Source: Candidatus Bathyarchaeota archaeon (GTDB taxonomy: Archaea > Thermoproteota > Bathyarchaeia > Bathyarchaeales > Bathycorpusculaceae). From it: 64,000 bases of DNA. The translations under genes were made by a program, and so were the position numbers. Positions 37,338-44,749 of the stretch are shown here, one piece after another. Within the stretch, counting starts at the first letter, position 1. Each line of letters starts with the position of its first letter. The notes below the pieces were generated by a model, which searched no databases, had not been told where the DNA came from, and saw only the letters and a list, made by a program, of their open reading frames with translations. The stretch covers positions 245,101-309,100 of the forward strand of contig JAOZHX010000022.1 of the NCBI GenBank assembly GCA_026014665.1. The letters are read 5' to 3'.

Positions 37338-38231
37338 ATGTCTATGATTAGAGACGCCTTCACATGGGTAGACACTGGAGCTATTGCGTATCCGCAGCTT
37401 CACGCCAAAATCTTGGAACTCACAATGCCCGCCCTGGTAGTCAAGAACCTGTTCCCAGAGTTCCCACTTGTTCAGGGCAAAACCGCCAGCTTCGTTAAGC
37501 AGAAAGGCAGCCGCAGCGCCGCGATTGGCGAGGTTGCGGAGGGCGCAGAAATGCCCCTTGACTTCACACCCTACGACTACGCAACGGTAACGCCCTACAA
37601 GAAGGCACTAAGAGAACGCATCACACGCGAAAACATTGAGGACCTCTACATCCCAGTCATTGAAGACCAACTCCGCAGACTGGCAAGGCGTATGGCTTTC
37701 ACCATCGATAGCGACTGCTTAACCGTCATCGCTAACAGCGCAGGCTTCAGCATAGCAGCCACAGGCAAAACCATGGGCGCCACAGGCACAGAAATAACCA
37801 TCGCAAACACGGTAGGCAGCAAAGACATCTTAGCGGCAGAAGCCAAAATCAAAAGCGCCAACTTCATCCCCGACGGCCTACTGATGAACCCCATCAACAC
37901 GCGCGACCTCAAGTACCTGCCAACCTTCACACTCTACAGCCAATACGGCGACCCAGCGGTCCAGAACGGAGCAATGGGCAAAGTCTACGGTTACGACATC
38001 TACGAATCCAACGTGGTTCCAGCAGGCACCGCCTACATGGTCAGCACAGGCAAGAACCTGAGCGCCAGCTACGCACCTATGGGCTACTTCGTTATCAAAC
38101 GCCCATTGGCAAGCGACACAGAACTCAAAAAAGAATTCGACTCCGTAGACGTCCTGCTAAGCACCAGATATGCCCCAATTGTCTTGAACGGCGAATGCAT
38201 TTGCGCCATTACCAACTTAGCAACTTCTTAA
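37338..38231 (+). CDS. Major capsid protein, HK97 fold
   Basis: The 297-residue protein has no cleaved delta domain of its own, in line with a separate scaffold. Recognisable segments include LFPEFPLVQGKTASFVKQKG (E-loop side), LDFTPYDYATVTPYKKALRERITRENIEDL (spine helix), a domain with LLMNPINTRDLKYLP, and the C-terminal GYFVIKRPLASDTELKKEFDSVDVLLSTRYAPIVLNGECICAIT. It would form the icosahedral shell. Confidence 0.9.
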   Translation: MSMIRDAFTWVDTGAIAYPQLHAKILELTMPALVVKNLFPEFPLVQGKTASFVKQKGSRSAAIGEVAEGAEMPLDFTPYDYATVTPYKKALRERITRENIEDLYIPVIEDQLRRLARRMAFTIDSDCLTVIANSAGFSIAATGKTMGATGTEITIANTVGSKDILAAEAKIKSANFIPDGLLMNPINTRDLKYLPTFTLYSQYGDPAVQNGAMGKVYGYDIYESNVVPAGTAYMVSTGKNLSASYAPMGYFVIKRPLASDTELKKEFDSVDVLLSTRYAPIVLNGECICAITNLATS

Positions 38232-38493
38232 ATCACTAAGGAGAAACCTCAGCAATTACCCCCGCGATTTCTTTGCGGTTAAACTTTTGTTCCCCAGTTC
38301 CAACTGTTCCAGACTTCCACAGCGCCAAGACACCCAAAGCCAAATTGCAAGCCTCAGAAAACAGCTTTTTTTCCGAAAATAAGCATTTTTTGGGGAGCTG
38401 AAAATGTGGAAATTGAGCGCGTACCCTCTGGGACTTTGGAACCTCTGGAACTCTGGAACAAAATGACCCCTAAAACAGTGAGGCGTAACCATC

Positions 38494-38640
38494 TTGAAAA
38501 ACCGAAAACTACGGCTTCTGTTTCTGCCCATCGCCATCTCCATATTCATGGTTGGATGGCTCATGTACTACTTCGGCAGAACGCCCAAACCCCAATCTAA
38601 CACAAAGAAGGAAGAAGCATGTCCACTCAAAACTTCATAA
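38494..38640 (+). CDS. Short single-helix membrane protein
   Basis: A TTG-started frame of 48 residues (MKNRKLRLLFLPIAIS ...) has a basic N-terminus, one transmembrane helix, then a charged tail. It overlaps the next gene by 22 bases and is preceded by GTGAGG. The roughly 260 bases between the capsid gene and this frame show no other coding signal. No family is recognised. Confidence 0.5.
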   Translation: MKNRKLRLLFLPIAISIFMVGWLMYYFGRTPKPQSNTKKEEACPLKTS

Positions 38641-39080
38641 CAGCAACCGAAGTTGCAAACCACCTGAATGCAGCAGGCATCGACGCAAGTGGCAACTATG
38701 TGGTCTCTGGCTTAGCTGTCTCCCAAACAACTTTTCAAGCACACGTAGACTACGCCAACCTCTACCTCTACTCACTGACAGGGCAAGAACTGCCTTTAGA
38801 TGACCCACGCTTTAACTCAGCAAAAATGGCGGCGCTCAACCTTGCTTGCCTCCGCGTTTTAGTGGCTGCCAGCGGCGGCTTACTCTTAGGCGCCTTCGAC
38901 TACCGCTTAGGCGACCTGTTCATCACCAAGAGTTCAGCTAGCCGATTGGCTTTTGAAACTGCGGTTCAGGGCTTCCGTGACGAATTGCTCAGGGTTATGG
39001 TGAACCTAACTTTGCCTGTTCAATGCGTAAATTCAACCAGACACGTGCCACATTATCGTGGTCCAGAGCTTAACCCATGA
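38619..39080 (+). CDS. Head-tail connector (adaptor-like) protein
   Basis: The 153-residue protein is mainly helical: an N-terminal segment with ATEVANHLNAAGID, and a middle helix with KMAALNLACLRVLVAAS. Its length and place right after the capsid gene match gp6/gp15-type adaptors that bind the portal. Sequence similarity is weak, so the call rests mainly on order. Confidence 0.6.
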   Translation: MSTQNFITATEVANHLNAAGIDASGNYVVSGLAVSQTTFQAHVDYANLYLYSLTGQELPLDDPRFNSAKMAALNLACLRVLVAASGGLLLGAFDYRLGDLFITKSSASRLAFETAVQGFRDELLRVMVNLTLPVQCVNSTRHVPHYRGPELNP

Positions 39081-39159
39081 TTCCCTACTGAAAACGGTGA
39101 AAGAAAAAGAAAGAGGAGTTAAAACGGTGATTTCCTTTTATTTTAAAACTGTTGAAGTG

Positions 39160-39216
39160 TCACTGTTTTTTTTCTTCAGGTTTTGGTTGCTCTGCTTTCT
39201 TCTTCTTTGCCGGCAT
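39160..39216 (-). CDS. Possible 18-residue Lys-rich peptide
   Basis: The frame MPAKKKKAEQPKPEEKKQ is preceded by AGGAGGGA at an ideal distance. It lies 117 bases downstream of the zinc-protein gene at 39333, on the same strand. Such a short, low-complexity frame can occur by chance, but the ribosome-binding site is among the strongest nearby. Confidence 0.35.
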   Translation of the reverse strand: MPAKKKKAEQPKPEEKKQ

Positions 39217-39332
39217 CTGCTCTTCCCTCCTGCTGGCGTTTAGCCGCGAACGAATGAGCGTTGCCTAGCATTATCCGCTTTAAATTGAAGCAGGATATAC
39301 GCTTTTTGCTTAGGTAAGTAACGTTTTTTCGA

Positions 39333-39461
39333 CTAGTCAGTATCGACTAGGTGGGCTGTGCCGTCGGGACAATACACTTTCTCGCCGACGGTAACTTTGG
39401 CGTAGCGGCGCTTGCAATCGTAAAGTTGCAGGGCGCATCCGTCACAGTCACGAGACAGCAT
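39333..39461 (-). CDS. Small Cys-rich (zinc-binding?) protein, opposite strand
   Basis: A 42-residue frame begins MLSRDCDGCALQLYDCKRRY and continues to VYCPDGTAHLVDTD, with four cysteines placed as a possible zinc site. GAGAGAGGTGAC precedes its ATG. It fills part of the 470-base gap between the connector gene and the toroid gene, in the opposite direction. No family is recognised. Confidence 0.5.
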   Translation of the reverse strand: MLSRDCDGCALQLYDCKRRYAKVTVGEKVYCPDGTAHLVDTD

Positions 39462-39550
39462 ACTTGTCACCTCTCTCTAATTTGACGAACAAATTCCGAC
39501 GTAAAAGTCAGAACTTAGAAATAAATTTTACTTTAAAGGAGACTCCGACA

Positions 39551-40936
39551 ATGGGCAATGTTCCTCAAGCTTACTATGATTTCATTATGCAGTTCGCCCC
39601 GTACCTCTATGTTATTCCGCCTGATGTCCCCGACCCAGCGTATGGAAAAGGCGCAATGTCGGCTGCCTTCGCCATAAACTTTCTATCCCAAGCCTACACC
39701 TCAAGCCAGTATGCCAGCAAGCAAACGGAAATCCGAAGCAAAATCGTGGAACTAGCCGATTGGACCTTAACCCAGCAGTGCCTCGACCCAGAACGCAAAG
39801 CGTACGGCGGCTTCAAAAGCGGCGAAACCAGCACATACTACTACAGTATTGATGCTGGCAGATGCATTCCTGCACTCCTAGAAGCCTACCAAGTCACGGG
39901 TAACGCAGCGTATTTGGATGCGGCTAAGCTTGCGGGCGGAACCTTCCTCAAGGCGATGCAGGACCGGCAGAGCTTTGGCGGCTTCGCTAGAGCTGTATCG
40001 ATTGAAGATGCATGGCTTTTGGAATTGGATGTTGAATGCCTCTACTGCCTTATCGGTCTCCAAATGCTCATGGCCCTCGACGCCGACAATGCCTCGCTTT
40101 ATCGGGGCATCGCAGACAAAGCGGTTGCCTTCTTGAGGGCTGGTTTTGAGGGGCTTTGGCTTTACTACGAACCTGCAGACAGCCAATGGCACCGAGTTGG
40201 CTTAAGCGAGAACCACATTTATGATGACTCATTCAGCTTCGCCCTACTTGGACTCTTTACCTATGAGGGTTGGAGTGATAGCTGCAAAGCCGTCTACAGC
40301 AGCCTTCAAGGCATCAAAGCCGCCGAGTACCCAGCCTATAACCCCGCAGTCGGGTGGCCAGGATACATAGACGTCAAAGACCGTTGCCCCGCATGCACCT
40401 ACTACGACGACATCACAAGCGGAATTCTTTGGCGAATCAGAGCAGCCCACGACAAACCCAGCCTCGCGTTTAGCATGCAAATCGTAGAGAAATACCAGAA
40501 TGAATTCATGAATTGGGGGCCGCTCTTCACTGACTACAGCCCAATCACGCCTGCCAAAGCCATGGCTAACGTTAGCTGGCTTGCTCAGCTCTTCTTAAAC
40601 TACGTTGAGCCAGCAACTGACCTGAATCGAATCTTAGCTCTCAACGGCGAGAATTTGACGCTTTTTCCTCTGCTCGACGTCGGCGACAAAACCTCTTATG
40701 CGGAGGGCTTACCGCTAAAAGCCATAGTTGCCACTGGGACTGCCGGTGAGCTGGTGTTTGAAGTCGGCTACGCCATGCAGGACTACATCACGGTTTACAG
40801 TTTTGTGCCCCTGCGTGTGCATGATAAAGTTAGACGGGCAAACGTCGACTATGAAGTGCAGACTGTCCAGCCCTTCGCAGTCAATGGTGACCCGCAATAT
40901 TTCAGGAGTGTCTGTAGGAGGCTTCTTGGCACATGA
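39551..40936 (+). CDS. Neck protein: N-terminal alpha/alpha-toroid (glycoside-hydrolase-like) fused to C-terminal head-closure domain
   Basis: Starting at ATG 39551, preceded by AAAGGAG, the protein has 461 residues. Residues about 20-355 show repeated helix pairs with WTLTQQCLDPERKAYGGF, YYSIDAGRCIPALLEAYQ, DNASLYRGIADKAVAFLR and DDITSGILWRIRAAH. This is the style of six-hairpin glycoside hydrolases and related toroids. Residues about 365-461 look like a head-closure/stopper barrel: VGYAMQDYITVYS, KVRRANVDYEVQTVQPFA and a final QYFRSVCRRLL. Order between adaptor and tail-completion genes supports a neck role. Enzymatic activity is unproven. Confidence 0.7.
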   Translation: MGNVPQAYYDFIMQFAPYLYVIPPDVPDPAYGKGAMSAAFAINFLSQAYTSSQYASKQTEIRSKIVELADWTLTQQCLDPERKAYGGFKSGETSTYYYSIDAGRCIPALLEAYQVTGNAAYLDAAKLAGGTFLKAMQDRQSFGGFARAVSIEDAWLLELDVECLYCLIGLQMLMALDADNASLYRGIADKAVAFLRAGFEGLWLYYEPADSQWHRVGLSENHIYDDSFSFALLGLFTYEGWSDSCKAVYSSLQGIKAAEYPAYNPAVGWPGYIDVKDRCPACTYYDDITSGILWRIRAAHDKPSLAFSMQIVEKYQNEFMNWGPLFTDYSPITPAKAMANVSWLAQLFLNYVEPATDLNRILALNGENLTLFPLLDVGDKTSYAEGLPLKAIVATGTAGELVFEVGYAMQDYITVYSFVPLRVHDKVRRANVDYEVQTVQPFAVNGDPQYFRSVCRRLLGT

Positions 40937-41391
40937 GCAGCGTGGACATTGTTGAGACTCTGACCTCTTTTTTGCAGACTAACATTCGGCTGGTGAAGGA
41001 TGACGCGTCGTTGGGCAAAGTCGCGGTATGTCGCGAGTGGCTTGACCGAGAACTCCTCAAAACCTATGATGCTCAGGTTACGGTTGGTTTGGGCAGTGTT
41101 GTGGATCGCAAACTGGGGCTTTCGGCTGCTCAGCGGCTAATCGTGGGCTCACCTAAAGTTAACGTTTGGGTAACTGAGAAGGGTAGCGCCGAGTCGGGGC
41201 AGAGCATTCGCCAAAAGATGCGCCTGGAAATCAACCGCGTCATCCGAGAAAACCGCACCAAGATTCCAGGCATAGCGTATGTGGATGTGGTTTCTTTCCG
41301 AGACGTCGACAGGGTGGATGTGAAGCCGTTTGTTTGGCGAACCGAGTTTACCCTGAAAACATGGGTTTTCGAGTATGTCGCAGTCACTTAA
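40933..41391 (+). CDS. Tail completion/neck protein
   Basis: The 152-residue alpha/beta protein overlaps the preceding stop by four bases. Its place between the head-closure domain and the tail tube fits a tail terminator or tail-completion protein. The segments SPKVNVWVTEKGSAESGQSIRQKMRLEINRVIREN and FVWRTEFTLKTWVFEYV fit that fold loosely. Confidence 0.65.
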   Translation: MSSVDIVETLTSFLQTNIRLVKDDASLGKVAVCREWLDRELLKTYDAQVTVGLGSVVDRKLGLSAAQRLIVGSPKVNVWVTEKGSAESGQSIRQKMRLEINRVIRENRTKIPGIAYVDVVSFRDVDRVDVKPFVWRTEFTLKTWVFEYVAVT

Positions 41392-41416
41392 GTGACATAG
41401 AGGTGAAAAAAAGGAA

Positions 41417-42280
41417 ATGTCGTATGGAGCGCATGAAACCAAAATCTACTACGTTCAAGAATCAAGCTATGGGGTAACTCCGACCAACCCCGCTATGCTG
41501 GGGATAGCTACAGCTGATAATGTTGAGCCTTCCTTGGACCCGGGGCTGATTAAGGTTCGCGGTGTTGGCTCAAGAGACCCCGCCACTCTTCGCAAAGGGT
41601 TAAGAAAAGTTGGCTTAAAAGTGTCCTATGCCCTTCCAGCGGATGCTCCCATTAACTTTTTGCAGTTAATTTCAACGCTGAACTCCGCCAGCATCGAAGT
41701 CATCTACTACAAAGGCGTGTTCTCTTCCCCGATTAGCGTCGTTGACTTGCTGCATACCGGCTGCAGGATGGACAAGGTAACGGTTGAATGTTCAATCGAA
41801 GACGTCATAAAAGCATCGGCGGACTTAATCGGGCAGAACGTGGCTGTGGGCGCTGCCAAAATTAGCGGTGCTTCATACGCTGACTATGCGAGCGCTGTGC
41901 CCTTCTACGAGAGCTATGTGCAAAAGGGCGCGGGGGATGGTTCCAGCCTTGTCGCTGTGGACCGTGTGACCGACTGGAAATTTACCGTCGAAAATAACCT
42001 CAAAGCTCTACCCGTTATCGGGTCTACAGGTTTCCTGCTGAAGTATCTGCAGGAAAAGCATCGGGGACTCTCAGGAGAGTTGACCTTTGAGTTTGAGAGC
42101 AAACAAGAATACGACGACATCGTCAACGACAGCGAGTTTAGCCTCAAATTCGGCTTAGGCGCAACCAACAGTGCCCTCTTCAAATACTGTAAATGGGACA
42201 AAGCCAGCATCCCCGCTAAGGTGGAGGACCTTGTGAGCTTGAAAGCCAGCTTTACCGCCCGTGACCTAATCATAAGCTAA
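41417..42280 (+). CDS. Major tail tube protein
   Basis: The 287-residue beta-rich protein begins KIYYVQESSYGVTPTNPAMLGIATADNVEPSL, a pattern common in tail tube proteins. It ends with LSGELTFEFESKQEYDDI ... LVSLKASFTARDLIIS. It lies directly before the tail chaperone genes, the standard siphovirus order. It would polymerise into the hexameric tail tube. Confidence 0.8.
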   Translation: MSYGAHETKIYYVQESSYGVTPTNPAMLGIATADNVEPSLDPGLIKVRGVGSRDPATLRKGLRKVGLKVSYALPADAPINFLQLISTLNSASIEVIYYKGVFSSPISVVDLLHTGCRMDKVTVECSIEDVIKASADLIGQNVAVGAAKISGASYADYASAVPFYESYVQKGAGDGSSLVAVDRVTDWKFTVENNLKALPVIGSTGFLLKYLQEKHRGLSGELTFEFESKQEYDDIVNDSEFSLKFGLGATNSALFKYCKWDKASIPAKVEDLVSLKASFTARDLIIS

Positions 42281-42288
42281 ACCGTGAG

Positions 42289-42636
42289 GTGAAAAACTTG
42301 AAAACTGAAGTTTTAGAGGTGGACGAACGCTTTGGCAAAGAATACGCTGGAAGATACCTCTTCACAGAGTTAACTTGGGCTAAGCGTAGCCGCATCATCC
42401 AGAAGCACACCAAATATCACCCCTCAACGGGGCAAGTTGTCAGCAGCGACTTTATCGCCATCCAAGCAGAAACCATCTGGGCGAGCCTCAAAGAACAGCC
42501 GCAAACTAACCCGCTTTCGCTTGAGAAGCTCCTTAGCGAACGTGAAGACGGCGTCCCCATCGCCTTCGGAGAACTGCTGAGCAAGGTTGTGAATAGGCTT
42601 AATGTGGTCTCGCTTGAGGAAACAAAAAACTGTTAA
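42289..42636 (+). CDS. Tail assembly chaperone, short form
   Basis: A 112-115-residue protein sits between tail tube and tape measure. GAGGTG at about 42283 favours TTG 42298 over GTG 42289 as the start. Helical, charged and near the expected size of gpG-type chaperones. Its end carries a slippery heptamer that lets a share of ribosomes continue into the frame at 42642, making the long form. It would coat the tape measure during tail assembly. Confidence 0.78.
   Translation: MKNLKTEVLEVDERFGKEYAGRYLFTELTWAKRSRIIQKHTKYHPSTGQVVSSDFIAIQAETIWASLKEQPQTNPLSLEKLLSEREDGVPIAFGELLSKVVNRLNVVSLEETKNC
42624..42630 (+). promoter_or_regulatory. Slippery heptamer A-AAA-AAC for -1 frameshifting in the tail chaperone
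   Basis: In the short-form frame the codons read ACA AAA AAC TGT TAA. A -1 slip re-reads the C and continues CTG TTA AGG GCG ATG AGA, entering the downstream frame just before its own ATG. The heptamer is one of the classical X-XXY-YYZ sites used by siphophage tail chaperones. Confidence 0.8.
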
Positions 42637-42641
42637 GGGCG

Positions 42642-42815
42642 ATGAGACGCGGCAAGCCTCATCCCTCAGTCACCGAGTTTAGGTTCTGTAAAGAGTTCGG
42701 TTGGACTCCCCGTCAACTCGCCCAGCAACCCGCTAAGAAACTGCAGGAGTTCCTGGTTATCCTCGGCGAAGCGGACCGGCAGACTAAAGAAGAACTTGAG
42801 AGGGCAAGACGTTAA
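42642..42815 (+). CDS. Tail assembly chaperone, frameshift extension
   Basis: Fifty-seven residues (MRRGKPHPSVTEFRFCKEF ... ELERARR) contain SVTEFRFCKEFGWTPRQLAQQPAKKLQEFL, a helical pattern seen in gpT-type extensions. It is most likely made as a fusion to the upstream protein through the heptamer at 42624. An internal ATG could also give a free form. Confidence 0.75.
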   Translation: MRRGKPHPSVTEFRFCKEFGWTPRQLAQQPAKKLQEFLVILGEADRQTKEELERARR

Positions 42816-42893
42816 GGTATTCAAGCTTGAACTCGAGATTCGGAGGGCTTCTTTGTTTTCCTTGCCCATGTGGTTGCTTCATCTTTTTCGGCG

Positions 42894-43235
42894 TCATGCT
42901 TTAAGCCCGCTTAGCCTTTCGTTGAGTGAGTCAAAGATTAGTTGTTTTTTCTCTTTACTCAAATGGAAGAGAACCTTTGAAATCATCTCTTCTGATACTG
43001 TGAAGATGTAGTTTAGTTTTATAACGCTGTCTTTTATGGCGCCTTCACTTTTGGTGAGCGGTATCCCCTTCATCTTTAAGTTGCTGGTTACGCCAGCTAT
43101 TACGACGTTGCCTAACTCTTCGAACAGAACCACTGCCGGTCTCGTCTTGATTTCAGAGCTGTCCGCAAATTGGACACTTGTGAGGACGACGTCTCCGGGT
43201 TTAGGCGTGTTCCCAAGCCTCGTCTTCTTCGTTAT
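42894..43235 (-). CDS. MazF/PemK-like toxin
   Basis: The core reads PKPGDVVLTSVQFADSS, KTRPAVVLFEELGNVVIAGVTSN, matching the PemK/MazF ribonuclease fold. The family normally begins a few residues before KPGD, but no ATG, GTG or TTG exists there in frame. The only candidate giving a plausible N-terminus is ATA at 43235, with AAGGA upstream inside the antitoxin gene. The next standard codon, GTG 43133, would remove the core. It overlaps the antitoxin gene by 35 bases. Confidence 0.72.
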   Translation of the reverse strand: MTKKTRLGNTPKPGDVVLTSVQFADSSEIKTRPAVVLFEELGNVVIAGVTSNLKMKGIPLTKSEGAIKDSVIKLNYIFTVSEEMISKVLFHLSKEKKQLIFDSLNERLSGLKA

Positions 43236-43434
43236 CCCATAGTTCCTTCATTTTTGCCTGTTGGACTCTGTGGAGAAACTCGTCGTATTGTCTTCGGCTT
43301 TTGTGTTCTTTTGCAAGTTTTATGAGGTTGGAGATGGTTTCGTTGTAGGTTTCTCTTGGATACCGTCTGATGCTTTTTAATTCTTTGACGATGGATTTCT
43401 TGAGTTGTATGGTGGTTGATTCTTCTTCAGCCAT
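43201..43434 (-). CDS. RHH-type antitoxin
   Basis: The 77-residue protein has a ribbon-helix-helix N-terminus (STTIQLKKSIVKELKSIRRYPRETYNETISNLIKLAKEH) and an acidic C-terminal helix that would wrap around the toxin. It precedes and overlaps the PemK-like toxin gene. The pair lies on the opposite strand inside the viral tail module. Confidence 0.8.
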   Translation of the reverse strand: MAEEESTTIQLKKSIVKELKSIRRYPRETYNETISNLIKLAKEHKSRRQYDEFLHRVQQAKMKELWDNEEDEAWEHA

Positions 43435-43619
43435 TATACATCAACTATAATCATTGTATAACTGTCTATAATATTTTGCTTGTGGAAAATGAGCCTTTGG
43501 TTATCAATAGAGCGAAAACACTCTACATAGAATCTGCAAGCGGTTAAGGGGGATGCCCACCTCTTAACCTGCTTTGCTTCGCAATTAGCTTTCAGTCATT
43601 ATTTACACAGGTGGTTTAT

Positions 43620-43988
43620 TTGAGCTTTGACTTCACCCTAGAAATTGATGAAGATGACTTTATTGGTAGACTCGAAAAACTAGACCAAGCTATCCGAGAT
43701 AGTGTTCAAGATGCCTTAATGCAAACAGCAAACGCAATAGTGCTCCGTGCCCGACAATTAGCTCCAGTTAAAACGGGGCAACTTATGCAGAGCATCTACG
43801 CCGTCGATGCCGGTCAGTGGACCGTCAAAGTCGGCGCTTACGCAGGCTATGCTCTTTTTCAGGAATTCGGCACCAGCCACATTCAACCCCGCTATTTTTT
43901 GACTCGGGCACTGCAGGAATGTGCACCGCAACTTCTCTCAGCCATCAGCGCGGCGGTTCAACGTGCCGTTGAGGAGGCTTCCCAATGA
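43620..43988 (+). CDS. HK97 gp10-like tail component
   Basis: The protein contains ALMQTANAIVLRARQLAPVKTGQLMQSI and VKVGAYAGYALFQEFGTSHIQPRYFLTRAL. These are the hallmark segments of the gp10 family of head-tail joining or tail-completion proteins. AGGTGG followed by TTG 43620 is the likely start. It overlaps the tape measure gene by four bases. In most phages it lies before the tail tube, so its place here is a rearrangement. Confidence 0.82.
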   Translation: MSFDFTLEIDEDDFIGRLEKLDQAIRDSVQDALMQTANAIVLRARQLAPVKTGQLMQSIYAVDAGQWTVKVGAYAGYALFQEFGTSHIQPRYFLTRALQECAPQLLSAISAAVQRAVEEASQ

Positions 43989-44749
43989 GTTTAGGCGAGA
44001 TAAGCGGAACCATCCGCATGGTCAACGAGGCATCCCCAACCTTCGAGGCGATTAGCGCTGACGCTGCCAGCATGGGCGAGAATATCAGGGCAACCTCGAC
44101 AGGCGCACAGGTGAGTTTTAACCAAGTTGGCGTCGCAGCGACTGAAATGGGCGTTAACGTGCGCAGTGCAAGTTCCAGTTTTAACACGATGCAGACGCAT
44201 GCGGAGGCAACAACCGTCAGCCTAACCAAAGTTGCAGGTGGCATACGGGAAACAGCCCTCATGGGAAGCCAGTTGACTTCTCTTGCTCAGGACTTCGGCG
44301 TGATTGACTCGCAGTCTAGCAAGTATATCCGCACGGTTCTGCTTATGGTTCAAGTCGTCTCTAGCTGCGCTAGGATGTACAATTTCTTAACGGTGATGAC
44401 TACTGGGCAGACAGCGGCAGTTGCCGTTCAAGGCGCAACCGAGACAGCTACCGCTGGCGCCGTAGCAGCTTCAGGAGCGGCTCTCGGCGTCAAATCAGCC
44501 ATCACCTCGGTGGCAACGGGAATCCAAAATGCCCTAAACATCAGCCAGGCAACCTTTCTGGCATTGACGGGTGTGGGTATCGGCGTGATTATTGCCGCTG
44601 CTGCCGCCATGGCCTACTTTGCCTCACAAATGGATAAGGCAACGGATAGCGTCAACGCTTACAATTCCGCTGCGTCCCAAACCCCAACCCAAACAAAGAG
44701 CATCATCCGTGCAGGGGAGCAATCATTGTACCGTAGAGGTGTTGAGTAG
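43985..44749 (+). CDS. Putative tape measure protein, unusually short
   Basis: The 254-residue protein has an Ala/Thr/Ser-rich helical N-terminus, a hydrophobic pair of helices (VRTVLLMVQVV region and ALTGVGIGVIIAAAAAMAYF) and no globular domain, as in tape measures. Tape measure length sets tail length at about 0.15 nm per residue, so the tail would be under 40 nm. The stop is followed immediately by the next gene. It may be a real mini-tape or a truncated copy. Confidence 0.6.
   Translation: MSLGEISGTIRMVNEASPTFEAISADAASMGENIRATSTGAQVSFNQVGVAATEMGVNVRSASSSFNTMQTHAEATTVSLTKVAGGIRETALMGSQLTSLAQDFGVIDSQSSKYIRTVLLMVQVVSSCARMYNFLTVMTTGQTAAVAVQGATETATAGAVAASGAALGVKSAITSVATGIQNALNISQATFLALTGVGIGVIIAAAAAMAYFASQMDKATDSVNAYNSAASQTPTQTKSIIRAGEQSLYRRGVE

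Noticed and set aside
39058..39243. Plus-strand hydrophobic frame after the connector gene
   Set aside because: It is rich in Phe and Leu because it reads opposite to Lys-rich sequence, and has no ribosome-binding site.
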